From Pseudomonadota bacterium (lineage in GTDB: Bacteria; Myxococcota_A; Polyangia; GCA-2747355), in contig JADJDT010000013.1 in the NCBI GenBank assembly GCA_016702545.1, positions 36,388 to 100,387 on the forward strand: a stretch of 64,000 nucleotides of DNA, in the 5' to 3' direction. This document shows, piece by piece, positions 1-8,066 of the stretch (the stretch's first letter is position 1; each line of letters opens with the position of its first letter). The notes beneath the pieces are model-generated. The model ran no database searches and was not told the origin of the DNA. It worked only from the letters and a program-made list of their open reading frames with translations. Both the position numbers and the translations under genes were made by a program.

Positions 1-139
1 GGAGCAACGGGGCAGAGACCTCGGCCGCGAGCGTCGGCACCTCGGCTCTCGCGGTGACCGAGGGCGTGGCCGCTGCGCCGCTTGGCCACGCGGAGCAGGT
101 CAACAGCAGCAGCAGTCCGAGCGGTGGGTGCCGGAGCAT
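1..139 (-). CDS. N-terminus of an exported protein (partial)
   Basis: Reading leftward from an ATG at 139 gives a start, a leucine-rich hydrophobic stretch (GLLLLLT) and a small-residue signal peptidase-like site (SGAAA) within the first 25 residues. It then stays open to the window edge. A purine-rich AAGGGA lies about 8 bases upstream of the ATG. Only 46 residues are visible, so the function of the mature protein cannot be named. The gene lies downstream of, and on the same strand as, the two-component pair, about 180 bp beyond the regulator stop, so it could be co-transcribed with them. Confidence 0.55.
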   Translation of the reverse strand, partial: MLRHPPLGLLLLLTCSAWPSGAAATPSVTARAEVPTLAAEVSAPLL

Positions 140-316
140 CGGTCGTTCGTCCCTTCAGGGCTCGTGACAAAACAAATCGGTCGACTGTGGCTGTTGAGGC
201 GCGCGGCCGGCGAGGAGCGACGACGAAGGTCTACCTGGGGTAAACCGAGGAGGAGCGACGCCGGCGGACGCGATGGATCGGCGGCCACAACGATCGAGTT
301 GTTCTGTCACGAGCCC

Positions 317-1697
<1,381 letters not shown>

Positions 1698-1705
<8 letters not shown>

Positions 1706-2786
1706 GGGTGTCTCCTGCGCCGTCGGCGGCCAGGGCGGGCACGGCAGGCAGACCGACGCGCACGGAGGTGCCCTGCTGCGGTGCGGACGTCAGCGTCAGG
1801 GTGCCGCCGAAGGCGCCGACGATGGCCTCGCAGGCGGGCAGGCCGAGGCCGGCGGCCTGGCCCGCGGGCTGTGTGCTGAAGAACGGGTCGAAGGCCGCCT
1901 GCAGCAGCGCTGGCGTCATGCCGCGGCCCTCGTCTGCCACCAGCAGCTCCAGCATACCCGGGGGCGCGAGCTGGCGTGCCGCGACGCGGATGGTGGCGCC
2001 CGGCGGGCAGGCGTCGACCGCGTTGGTCAGCAGCTCGACCAGCACCTGCTCGAGGTCGGAGCGCGGTGCAGCGACGGCCGCGAGGTCGTCGGGCAGCTCG
2101 ACGGCGACGGTGATGGCGGCGAGGTCGAGGCGGTGCTGCAGCAGCGGCATGACGTCGGCAATCACCGTGGCGAGCGGCACCCCGTCGGGTGGGGCGGCGC
2201 GTGGGCGCCGCGCGAAGCGCAGCAGCCCGTGCAGCAAGACCCGGCAGCGCTGCGCGGCCTCGACGATCTCGGCGGCGTGTTGGTGCAGCTCGCCGTCGGC
2301 CGCCGTCTTGTGCAGGAGCGCCTCAGCGAACACGAGGATACTCGTCAGCGGGCTGTTGAGCTGATGGGCGATCGGCCCGGCGAGCCTGCCCACCGCCGAG
2401 GTCTTGCCGGCGCACGCCAGTCGGGCGCGCTCCTCCGGCCATCGCTCCGACGTGGGCGGCGCCGCGCGCAACGTCGCCACCATCGCGGGCACGTCGTCAT
2501 CGCGATGGAGCAGGTGGGTAACGTGGAGCTCGGTCACGGCCGCGCTCGCGGCCTCGACCGTGTCGGCAACGACGGCCAGGTGAATGCCCGGGTGAGCGCG
2601 CCGGAGCTGCACCGCCAGCTCCCGCCACGCGGCGAGCCGCGTGTGGAGGATCGCCACCGCGGCCCGCGGCCAGGCCGGGTCGAGCGAGCCCTCGCTGCAG
2701 GCACAGGGCGCCGGCACGGCCGCGGCGAGTCGTTGGCGCACCTCGGCCACCGGGTGGAAGATCAGCGCGAAGGCGTTAGGCGTCAT
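1698..2786 (-). CDS. Soluble sensor histidine kinase
   Basis: A 362-residue histidine kinase without membrane segments. Residues 1-110 form an alpha/beta region resembling a degenerate receiver that lacks a clear phosphoacceptor Asp. The phosphorylated histidine is H141 in the H-box (GPIAHQLNSPLTSI). The ATP-binding domain has an N-box (ELLTNAVDAC, N255), a G1 box (DEGRGM, from D285), an F-box (DPFFSTQ) and a G2 box (GLGL). It is the likely partner of the overlapping downstream NtrC-type regulator. The lack of transmembrane segments suggests a cytoplasmic signal or input from another protein. The ATG at 2786 is only about 35 bp from the nearest GTCA-N4-TGAC dyad, which would allow autoregulation. 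Confidence 0.93.
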
Positions 2787-2821
2787 TCTAGAAACGTATC
2801 AAAAGTCGCAAAAGAATTGTG

Positions 2822-3021
2822 GTCATCTTTGACCCACCGTCTCGTATCTTCTCTAACAGACCAAAGCATACGTATTTCGCGAGCTTGCAATCTCGGTTCA
2901 GCTCTACAGCGGCTATTTCACTTCATCTGACAAACGGTGTCAACTTTGACACGTCAATTATCCTCAATGCTTGAGAAGAATTGCGCCGCCCAGCCGGCCC
3001 TAACCCTGGGTCACTGATGAC
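2822..3021. promoter_or_regulatory. Three GTCA-N4-TGAC dyads, likely activator sites
   Basis: The comparatively AT-rich divergent region holds three copies of the dyad GTCA-N4-TGAC, at 2822-2833, 2939-2950 and 3010-3021. The middle copy extends to a perfect GTGTCAA-CT-TTGACAC palindrome (2937-2952) and the first to GGTCA-N4-TGACC. They lie about 80 to 280 bp upstream of the sigma-54 promoter at 3087-3102, the usual range for enhancer-binding-protein sites. They are therefore the best candidates for binding by the adjacent regulator. The assignment is inference from position and symmetry. Confidence 0.6.
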
Positions 3022-3086
3022 ACCAACGCCGGGTCGATGACCAACGCGGCGTATGTAACTATTCATACTTCTAAACCGCTACACTA

Positions 3087-3102
3087 TGGCACGGTGGTTG
3101 CT
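3087..3102 (+). promoter_or_regulatory. Sigma-54 (-24/-12) promoter
   Basis: TGGCACGGTGGTTGCT matches the sigma-54 consensus TGGCACG-N4-TTGCW. The invariant GG (3088-3089) and GC (3100-3101) are separated by exactly 10 bases. Transcription would start near 3112, just before GGAGG at 3118-3122 and the ATG at 3128. This promoter rules out the upstream in-frame ATG at 3086, which lies inside it, as the start of the sigma-factor gene. Confidence 0.85.
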
Positions 3103-3127
3103 CTCTTCGGCGCCGACGGAGGCCCCG

Positions 3128-3820
3128 ATGACGATGCAGACGGTTCAACGGAGCGAGCTGGCGCGCGAGCTGATGCCGCTGGTCCACGACGTGGCGGCGC
3201 AGATTGCCCGCAGGGTTCCGATGCATGTCGGCCTCGACGAGCTGGCGGCCGCCGGCGCGCTGGGGCTGGCCGGGGCGTTGACCCGCTTCGACCCGGACCG
3301 CGCGGAAACCTTTCGCGGGTACGCCGAGTCACGCATCCGCGGCGCGATCATGGATGAGCTGCGCCACCGCGACATCATGTCCCGGGACGCCCGGATCGAG
3401 TCCAAAAAGCTGCAACGCTCGGTCGAGCAGCTCTGCGCAGCGCGCGGACGCGAGGTCGCCGACGACGAGGTCGCCGACCACCTGGGCGTCGACCTGGAGT
3501 CCTATTGGGCCCTGCAGCTGCGGCTGAAGTCAGCGCGAATGGTCTCGGCCGAGGCGCTCGAGCTGCTCGACGAGGCCGCCAATCCCTACGAGCAGGTCTG
3601 CGAGAGCGAAGCGCGCCAGCTGCTTGCCGAGTGCATCCGCGCCCTGCCGGAGCGCCAAGCGCTGGTGCTCTGGCTCTACTATTACGAGGAGCTGCCGCTG
3701 CGGGAGATCGCCGACCTGCTCGGCGTGACACCCTCGCGCGTCTGCCAGATTCGCTCCGAGGCCGTCGAACAACTGCGGCTCCAGGTCGAGGGCGAGGCTC
3801 CGGCGGCGGTCGCCGCCTGA
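3128..3820 (+). CDS. FliA/WhiG-like (sigma-28 group) sigma factor
   Basis: A 230-residue RNA polymerase sigma factor of the group that includes FliA and WhiG. Region 2 is recognisable (RFDPDRAETFRGYAESRIRG, then MDELRHRD). The C-terminal region 4 reads LPERQALVLWLYYYEELPL followed by EIADLLGVTPSRVCQIRSEA, a close match to the FliA helix-turn-helix. The start is ATG 3128, preceded by GGAGG (3118-3122). An ATG 14 codons upstream falls inside the sigma-54 promoter and would not be transcribed. The arrangement implies a cascade: kinase, sigma-54 activator, then an alternative sigma factor. FliA usually serves flagellar genes and WhiG serves development; no flagellar genes are present here, so the regulon is unknown. 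Confidence 0.9.
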   Translation: MTMQTVQRSELARELMPLVHDVAAQIARRVPMHVGLDELAAAGALGLAGALTRFDPDRAETFRGYAESRIRGAIMDELRHRDIMSRDARIESKKLQRSVEQLCAARGREVADDEVADHLGVDLESYWALQLRLKSARMVSAEALELLDEAANPYEQVCESEARQLLAECIRALPERQALVLWLYYYEELPLREIADLLGVTPSRVCQIRSEAVEQLRLQVEGEAPAAVAA

Positions 3821-3951
3821 AGAGTTGTCCATGAATCTGCTGTGCGGCCTGCTCGCAGCTGGGCCGCGCTCGCACGCTCCCCTCCCCTCCGCCGCACTGC
3901 CCCACCGCGCCACCGACTAAATGCTGCGCGCTCGCCGTCGATGATCCCCCC

Positions 3952-4164
3952 ATGAGCCAGCGTAAGGGCGAGCGGCGCAGGGCGCGGCGGCTAGCGGAGG
4001 ACCAGGAGGAGAGGCCCTCGTCCGTCGCCGGTCGTATCGTCGATGCCGAGCTGCTGGCGGCCGTGCTGCTGCGAGCCGAGCCGGGACTGCGCCAGGCTAC
4101 CCGCCGCAGGCTGGTCCGCTCGGGCTGGGCCTTCGCGCCACGCCATCTCCCGTGTCCGAGCTGA
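3952..4164 (+). CDS. Small basic hypothetical protein
   Basis: A 70-residue reading frame, strongly basic at its N-terminus (RKGERRRARR), with GC-rich third positions similar to the neighbouring genes. It has no recognised domain and no clear Shine-Dalgarno sequence (a run of C precedes the ATG). It sits alone between the sigma-factor gene and the single-domain response regulator. It could be a real small DNA- or RNA-binding protein or a chance frame. The remaining sequence up to 4457 holds nothing I can support. Confidence 0.3.
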   Translation: MSQRKGERRRARRLAEDQEERPSSVAGRIVDAELLAAVLLRAEPGLRQATRRRLVRSGWAFAPRHLPCPS

Positions 4165-4457
4165 GCTCATGGCCTGCGGGGGAGGGCGGCGCAGATTCTT
4201 CGATCGCGGGCGCGGCGATGCTACGCTTGGCCGCTTTGTCACGAACCCTAATGCGCCCCGCGACGAGCCGGGCAAGGCCGGGCCTTCCGGCGCGCGGAGG
4301 GTGCGGTGGGTCGCGCGGATCGAGGCGCAAGGAGCCCTGCGCTCGCCGCCCTCTGGGCGCTAGCGGCAGGCATGAAGGTCCTCTCCCCCGCGGAGCCGCG
4401 CACCCGGGGCGTTGTCGCCGCAGGGAAGTTGTTGCCGCAGGAGAATAGGGGCGCCGC

Positions 4458-4826
4458 ATGAGTTCGAGCTCGGCGACGATCGTGCTGGTCGACGATGAGC
4501 CGCTCTTTCGCTCCGCGGTGGCCCGCCTGCTGGGCGCGGCTGGCTACCACGTGCTGGCCGCGGCCGGGCCCGAGCAGGCCCTTTCGCTGCTCAGCGCCGC
4601 GTCGGCCTCGATCTCGCTGCTGATCAGCGACGTCAACATGCCGCGCATGGATGGCGTCGAGCTCGCGCAGCGGGCGACCGCCCTGCAGCCCGGGCTGCGT
4701 ACACTCTTCGTGTGTGGCTACCCGTCGGAGACGCTCGACAACATTCCGCTCGGCGCGCATTTCCTCGAGAAGCCGTTCACGCACGAAGAGCTCTTGCGCA
4801 GCGTGCGAGAGCTGATCAGCCCCTGA
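4458..4826 (+). CDS. Single-domain response regulator
   Basis: A 122-residue protein that is a receiver domain alone. It has the acidic pair in LVDDEP, the phosphoacceptor Asp in LISDVNMPRMDG, and the conserved Lys in EKPF near the C-terminus. There is no output domain, so it presumably acts by protein-protein contact or phosphotransfer (CheY- or Spo0F-like). A purine-rich stretch precedes the ATG. No kinase is adjacent; the nearest is at 1698-2786. It is followed by a tandem repeat and a hairpin before the convergent histone-fold gene. Confidence 0.9.
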   Translation: MSSSSATIVLVDDEPLFRSAVARLLGAAGYHVLAAAGPEQALSLLSAASASISLLISDVNMPRMDGVELAQRATALQPGLRTLFVCGYPSETLDNIPLGAHFLEKPFTHEELLRSVRELISP

Positions 4827-4930
4827 CGTAGCTTGCGCGACGTAGGTTGCGCGCGACGTAGGTTGCGCGCGACGTAGGTTGCGCGCGACGTGGGTTGCGC
4901 GGCGTGGGTTGCGCGGCGTGGGTTGCGCCC
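4825..4930. repeat. Short tandem repeat, about 7 units
   Basis: About seven imperfect units of 14-16 bp with core GACGTAGGTTGCGCGC begin at the response-regulator stop codon. The first units carry GACGTAGGTT and the last two GCGTGGGTT. It lies outside coding sequence, in a convergent intergenic region. Copy number probably varies by slippage. Confidence 0.85.
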
Positions 4931-5017
4931 CGCAGCACGTCCCAGGAGCGACTTGCTGCCAGGACGACGCCGGGTAAGGACCAGCGCGGGCGTCAGGTGG
5001 GGTCGAAGGGGCTCGGC

Positions 5018-5046
5018 CCATGCGGTGGTCCAACACCACCGCATGG
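5018..5046. terminator. Hairpin between convergent genes
   Basis: A perfect 12-bp inverted repeat, CCATGCGGTGGT with its complement and a 5-base loop, lies 17 bp beyond the stop of the minus-strand histone-fold gene and after the plus-strand response regulator. No T-tract follows on either strand, so it is a plausible bidirectional termination or mRNA-end hairpin but not a canonical intrinsic terminator. Confidence 0.45.
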
Positions 5047-5062
5047 CGGCCGAGTACAGCGA

Positions 5063-5293
5063 CTACAGATCGTGCGGGCGTACGGTCGCGCGGTTGTTCG
5101 TGCGCGTGCGCTCCATCGCGCCATCGAGCAGCGCGTAGATCTTCTCGCTCAGCGCGGGAACGACCTCGGAGCTGCTCTGCAGTTCCTTGGACTTGATGTA
5201 GTCCTTGACCTTGCTGGCGACCACGAGCACTTCGCGGTCGCTCTTCTTGGCCTTCTTGGGTGCTGCTGCTGCCTTCTTCTTGACCTTTGCCAT
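5063..5293 (-). CDS. Bacterial histone-fold protein with Lys-rich tail
   Basis: A 76-residue protein in two parts. Residues 1-19 are a Lys/Ala tail (KVKKKAAAAPKKAKK). Residues 20-76 match the short bacterial histone fold known from Bdellovibrio bacteriovorus Bd0055. Helix 1 (REVLVVASKVKDYIKSK), a long helix 2 (SSSEVVPALSEKIYALLDGA) and a short third element with RATVRPHDL supply the R-T/D clamp typical of histones. It would dimerise and bind DNA. The ATG at 5293 has a strong Shine-Dalgarno sequence (GAGGAGGG, about 7 bases upstream). Upstream in-frame sequence crosses the promoter repeats, so the longer start is rejected. The free-standing tail is an unusual addition to the bare fold. Confidence 0.82.
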   Translation of the reverse strand: MAKVKKKAAAAPKKAKKSDREVLVVASKVKDYIKSKELQSSSEVVPALSEKIYALLDGAMERTRTNNRATVRPHDL

Positions 5294-5320
5294 CGGTACG
5301 CCCTCCTCAGCGTAGTCAGC

Positions 5321-5375
5321 TGCCTCAGCAACGATTAACCAATCGCATGCCTCAGCAACAATTAAACCAACGCAA
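5321..5375. repeat. 27-bp tandem duplication in histone promoter region
   Basis: Two adjacent copies of a ~27-bp unit beginning TGCCTCAGCAAC (5321-5347 and 5348-5375) differ at a few positions. Each contains an A/T-rich ATTAA block in otherwise GC-rich DNA. They lie directly upstream of the histone-fold gene and may be operator repeats or a promoter duplication. Confidence 0.8.
5333..5361 (-). promoter_or_regulatory. Candidate promoter of the histone-fold gene
   Basis: On the minus strand TTGTTG (5361-5356) and TTAATC (5338-5333) are spaced 17 bp apart, 40 bp before the ATG. Each element falls in a different copy of the 27-bp repeat. The match to a sigma-70 promoter is moderate. Confidence 0.35.
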
Positions 5376-5498
5376 TGACCCAAACTCTTCGAGCATCAGC
5401 GCGATCATGTCAAGCGCTTTCCGCCCTAGGATGCCAAATTCCGGCCGCTAGGGGCCGATCCGCGCGTCTCTAACGACCCCCCGCGCTCAAATCCCCCG

Positions 5499-6137
5499 TT
5501 ACTGTAGCTTTCCTGGCGTCAACTCGAAGACATAGCTGCGCGACTCGCGGCGCTCGACACGCGTGCGCAGCAGCATGTAGCCCGCGCGCGTCAGCACGAG
5601 ATCGAGCGGTGTTCCCGGATGCGCCAGATCGAAGGTCAGCGGTGTCGTCCCGAGGGCTCGCCCATGGTGCTGCACCTGCGCCCCGGCCGGCACCGTGGTC
5701 ACGCGCACGACGACGCGCTCGTGCAGGGCGGCGCCCTCCGGCGCCTCGCGGGCTCGCACGCTGGGCAGCGGTGGCAGCGGACCCGGTCCCACGACCGGCT
5801 GCAGCGCGGCAAAGGCGTCGGCGCCCGTTGCTGGTGGCGGGGGTGTCGGTGGCTGCGCGTCCCGCTCGGGAGCCGCCGGCGAGAGCGCTGCTGCGGGCGC
5901 TGCGGGCGGGCTGGGCGCCGTCGCAGGCCCCAGGCTGGCCCCGGCCGGGACGGCCGTGCCCGTGGCAGTGGACGCTTCGGCGCTGGCGCTGGAGGCCGTG
6001 GTGCTCGCTTGCTGCTGCTGGTGCTGCGGCCCGGTCACCGCCGCCGAGCGCGCCAGACGCGGCGCGCAAGCGAAGCCCCCAGCGAGCAGCCCGCAGCCCG
6101 CCAGCCAGCCGTAGCGTATGAACGTGGACCAAGGCAC
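5499..6137 (-). CDS. PEGA-domain envelope protein
   Basis: About 212 residues. An N-terminal hydrophobic segment (WLAGCGLLAGGF) is followed by a long Ala/Pro/Thr-rich low-complexity region and a C-terminal PEGA-type beta-sandwich of ~70 residues (VRVTTVPAGAQVQHHGRALG, then TPLTF). PEGA domains sit in surface proteins of many bacteria. The segment contains the lipobox-like LAGC, but the hydrophobic stretch before it is short, so lipid attachment is uncertain. The start is not settled: GTG 6137 is chosen, GTG 6152 is possible, and longer versions would run into the divergent PilZ gene. Confidence 0.65.
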   Translation of the reverse strand: MPWSTFIRYGWLAGCGLLAGGFACAPRLARSAAVTGPQHQQQQASTTASSASAEASTATGTAVPAGASLGPATAPSPPAAPAAALSPAAPERDAQPPTPPPPATGADAFAALQPVVGPGPLPPLPSVRAREAPEGAALHERVVVRVTTVPAGAQVQHHGRALGTTPLTFDLAHPGTPLDLVLTRAGYMLLRTRVERRESRSYVFELTPGKLQ

Positions 6138-6295
6138 GCGGCATTCGATCACAGACCCTCGGACGCTGTCAATTTCCCCCGCGCGACGGGGGCTGCGGCG
6201 GTGGCCTTCGATCAAGGCGGCGAAACTTGCCCGCGGCCGCCGGCTGCTCGTAGATAGGGGCTTGCGCTCGGTCGCGGGCGCTGGTGGAGGTGAGG

Positions 6296-8053
6296 GTGGA
6301 ATATCTCGAGGCACGATCACACCCGCGTCGGGCCTGCCCCGGCACGCTCGCGCGTATCGCGGGTGTCCCGGACGAGCCGGTGCTGGGACAGGCACTCAAC
6401 ATCAGTCCGCGGGGCGTCTTCATCAAGGCGGCGCAGCTCTTCGACGTCGGCACCGAGTTGACCTGCGACCTGGCCTTCCAGGCCGACGATCGCATCACGG
6501 TGCGCGGCAGGGTCGCCTGGCAGCGGCAAGGCCTCCAGCGCAGCGAGCAGGGCATGGGCATCGCGTTCCTCGAGGGGTACACGGTGCGCGGCGCGACGCT
6601 GCTGGGGCTCGGTCAAAGCGAGCTCGTACAGCCCGAGCTCGGCGAGGTCTGGTTCGAGGGTATGGCCGAGCCCGTGGCCGCCGAATGGACGCCGACGGAC
6701 GAGGGTGGCTTCGTGCGCACCTGGTTGCCGTTCTTGCGGCCGGAGGCCAGTGTGCGTCTGGCGCTGGGGGGGCCCGAGGCCGAGCCGGTGCACGCGGTGG
6801 TGCGGCAGGCCGCGCTGGTGCAGCGAGAGCTGGATGGCGCCCCCTGCCTCGAGGTCCGCTTGACCCTGCCTCAGGCCCGTGAGGCCACGCCGTCGCCCGT
6901 GTGGTTGCCCGAAAGCGAGCGCTCGAGGGAACGCGAGCGCTCGGCGACGGTGGCTGCAGCGCCGGCGCAGCCCGAACCTGAGCTCGTCCCGCGCGAGGAC
7001 GCCGCGTCGCCGTCCTGGGAGGCGGCGTCGGCCGACCTGGTGCCGAATCCCTCCTATTGGTCGCTGACGGGCAACAGCTCCGACACGCTGCTGGACAACC
7101 AAGCCCGCGCGGCGCAGGCCGACTTCTGGGGTGAGAAGCCGCGGGGCCGCGCTCGCCCGTGGATCTGGGTCGCGGCGCTGGTGATGGCGGCGGTCGCGGT
7201 TGGCGCGACGATCTACACCGGCCTCTGGGCCCGCGTGGCCCAGGCGCCGGCGCCGGCGCCGATCGTGGTGGTAGGGCCCGACCCCGAGGAGGAGGCCCTC
7301 GCCGCGTTCGCACCGCCGCCCGAGCGCGCGGCCGCAGAGGCCTCCGGCACGGCACGGGTGGCGCGGCCAGCGTCGGGGCCGGCAGGCACGCGAGCGGTCG
7401 CGCCCACGATCGTCGTGGCGACCCCGCCGCGGGCCGCAGCCCCGACCCCCGCCGTGCCGCCCACGCGGGCCGCGCCGACCGGGGCCGTGACGCCCGCGCG
7501 GGCCGCCGCGCCGACCGGGGCCGCGGTCGCGCCTCGGGCTGCGACGCCGCCTCGGGCCGTGACCGCGACTCGGGCCGTGACCGCGACTCGGGCCGTGACC
7601 GCGACTCGAGCCGTGGCGGTGGTGCCCGACCTGCCTGCTGCGTCCGGCGCGCGTCCGCGCGCTGGCGCAGCCGTTGCCGCCGCCGGGCCACAGGTGATCA
7701 AGACGCGTGATGGTGCCGTGCTGAGCGTGGCGATTGCGGGCTCGATCGCGGGGGCGACACACTATCCGCTCGCGCAGCCCGATGGCGTCGTGGTCAGATT
7801 GCCGCAGGCGCGGCCGGCGCTGCCCTTCGCCGACTATACGCTCGGCGCCGCCGACGGCTTCCGCGTGCTGTGGGTCCGTCCGCAGGAACAGGGCGGCGTG
7901 CAGCTGCGCTTCCTCTTCGCCAACGCCCGTCAGCGCTACAGCGTGACGATCGAGCCCCGCCGCGTGCGGGTCACGCTGCTGCCCGATCCCGTGGCCGCCC
8001 CGCTCGCCCCGGCGATGCCGGAGCCCCTTCCCGACCCGACCGCAGCGCGCTGA
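6296..8053 (+). CDS. PilZ-transmembrane-AMIN protein
   Basis: About 585 residues. The N-terminus has a PilZ-like domain (SHPRRA, NISPRGVFIKA, GRVAW, GMGIAF), the family that often binds c-di-GMP through RxxxR and (D/N)xSxxG-like motifs. A charged middle region follows, then one membrane helix (WIWVAALVMAAVAVGATIY). An Ala/Pro/Arg-rich linker contains three RAVTAT repeats from an 18-bp DNA tandem repeat (about 7555-7612). The C-terminus is an AMIN-like beta domain (SVAIAGSIAGATHYPLAQ, then DGVVVRLP). This predicts cytoplasmic signal sensing coupled to a periplasmic, perhaps peptidoglycan- or secretin-contacting, domain. GTG 6296 is chosen because GGAGG sits 5 bases upstream; GTG 6284 overlaps that site. 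Confidence 0.75.
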   Translation: MEYLEARSHPRRACPGTLARIAGVPDEPVLGQALNISPRGVFIKAAQLFDVGTELTCDLAFQADDRITVRGRVAWQRQGLQRSEQGMGIAFLEGYTVRGATLLGLGQSELVQPELGEVWFEGMAEPVAAEWTPTDEGGFVRTWLPFLRPEASVRLALGGPEAEPVHAVVRQAALVQRELDGAPCLEVRLTLPQAREATPSPVWLPESERSRERERSATVAAAPAQPEPELVPREDAASPSWEAASADLVPNPSYWSLTGNSSDTLLDNQARAAQADFWGEKPRGRARPWIWVAALVMAAVAVGATIYTGLWARVAQAPAPAPIVVVGPDPEEEALAAFAPPPERAAAEASGTARVARPASGPAGTRAVAPTIVVATPPRAAAPTPAVPPTRAAPTGAVTPARAAAPTGAAVAPRAATPPRAVTATRAVTATRAVTATRAVAVVPDLPAASGARPRAGAAVAAAGPQVIKTRDGAVLSVAIAGSIAGATHYPLAQPDGVVVRLPQARPALPFADYTLGAADGFRVLWVRPQEQGGVQLRFLFANARQRYSVTIEPRRVRVTLLPDPVAAPLAPAMPEPLPDPTAAR

Positions 8054-8066
8054 ACTGGGCCCCGGT

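Noticed and set aside
3086..3127. Fourteen-codon longer start of the sigma factor
   Set aside because: This ATG lies inside the sigma-54 promoter and upstream of the expected transcript start; ATG 3128 has its own GGAGG.
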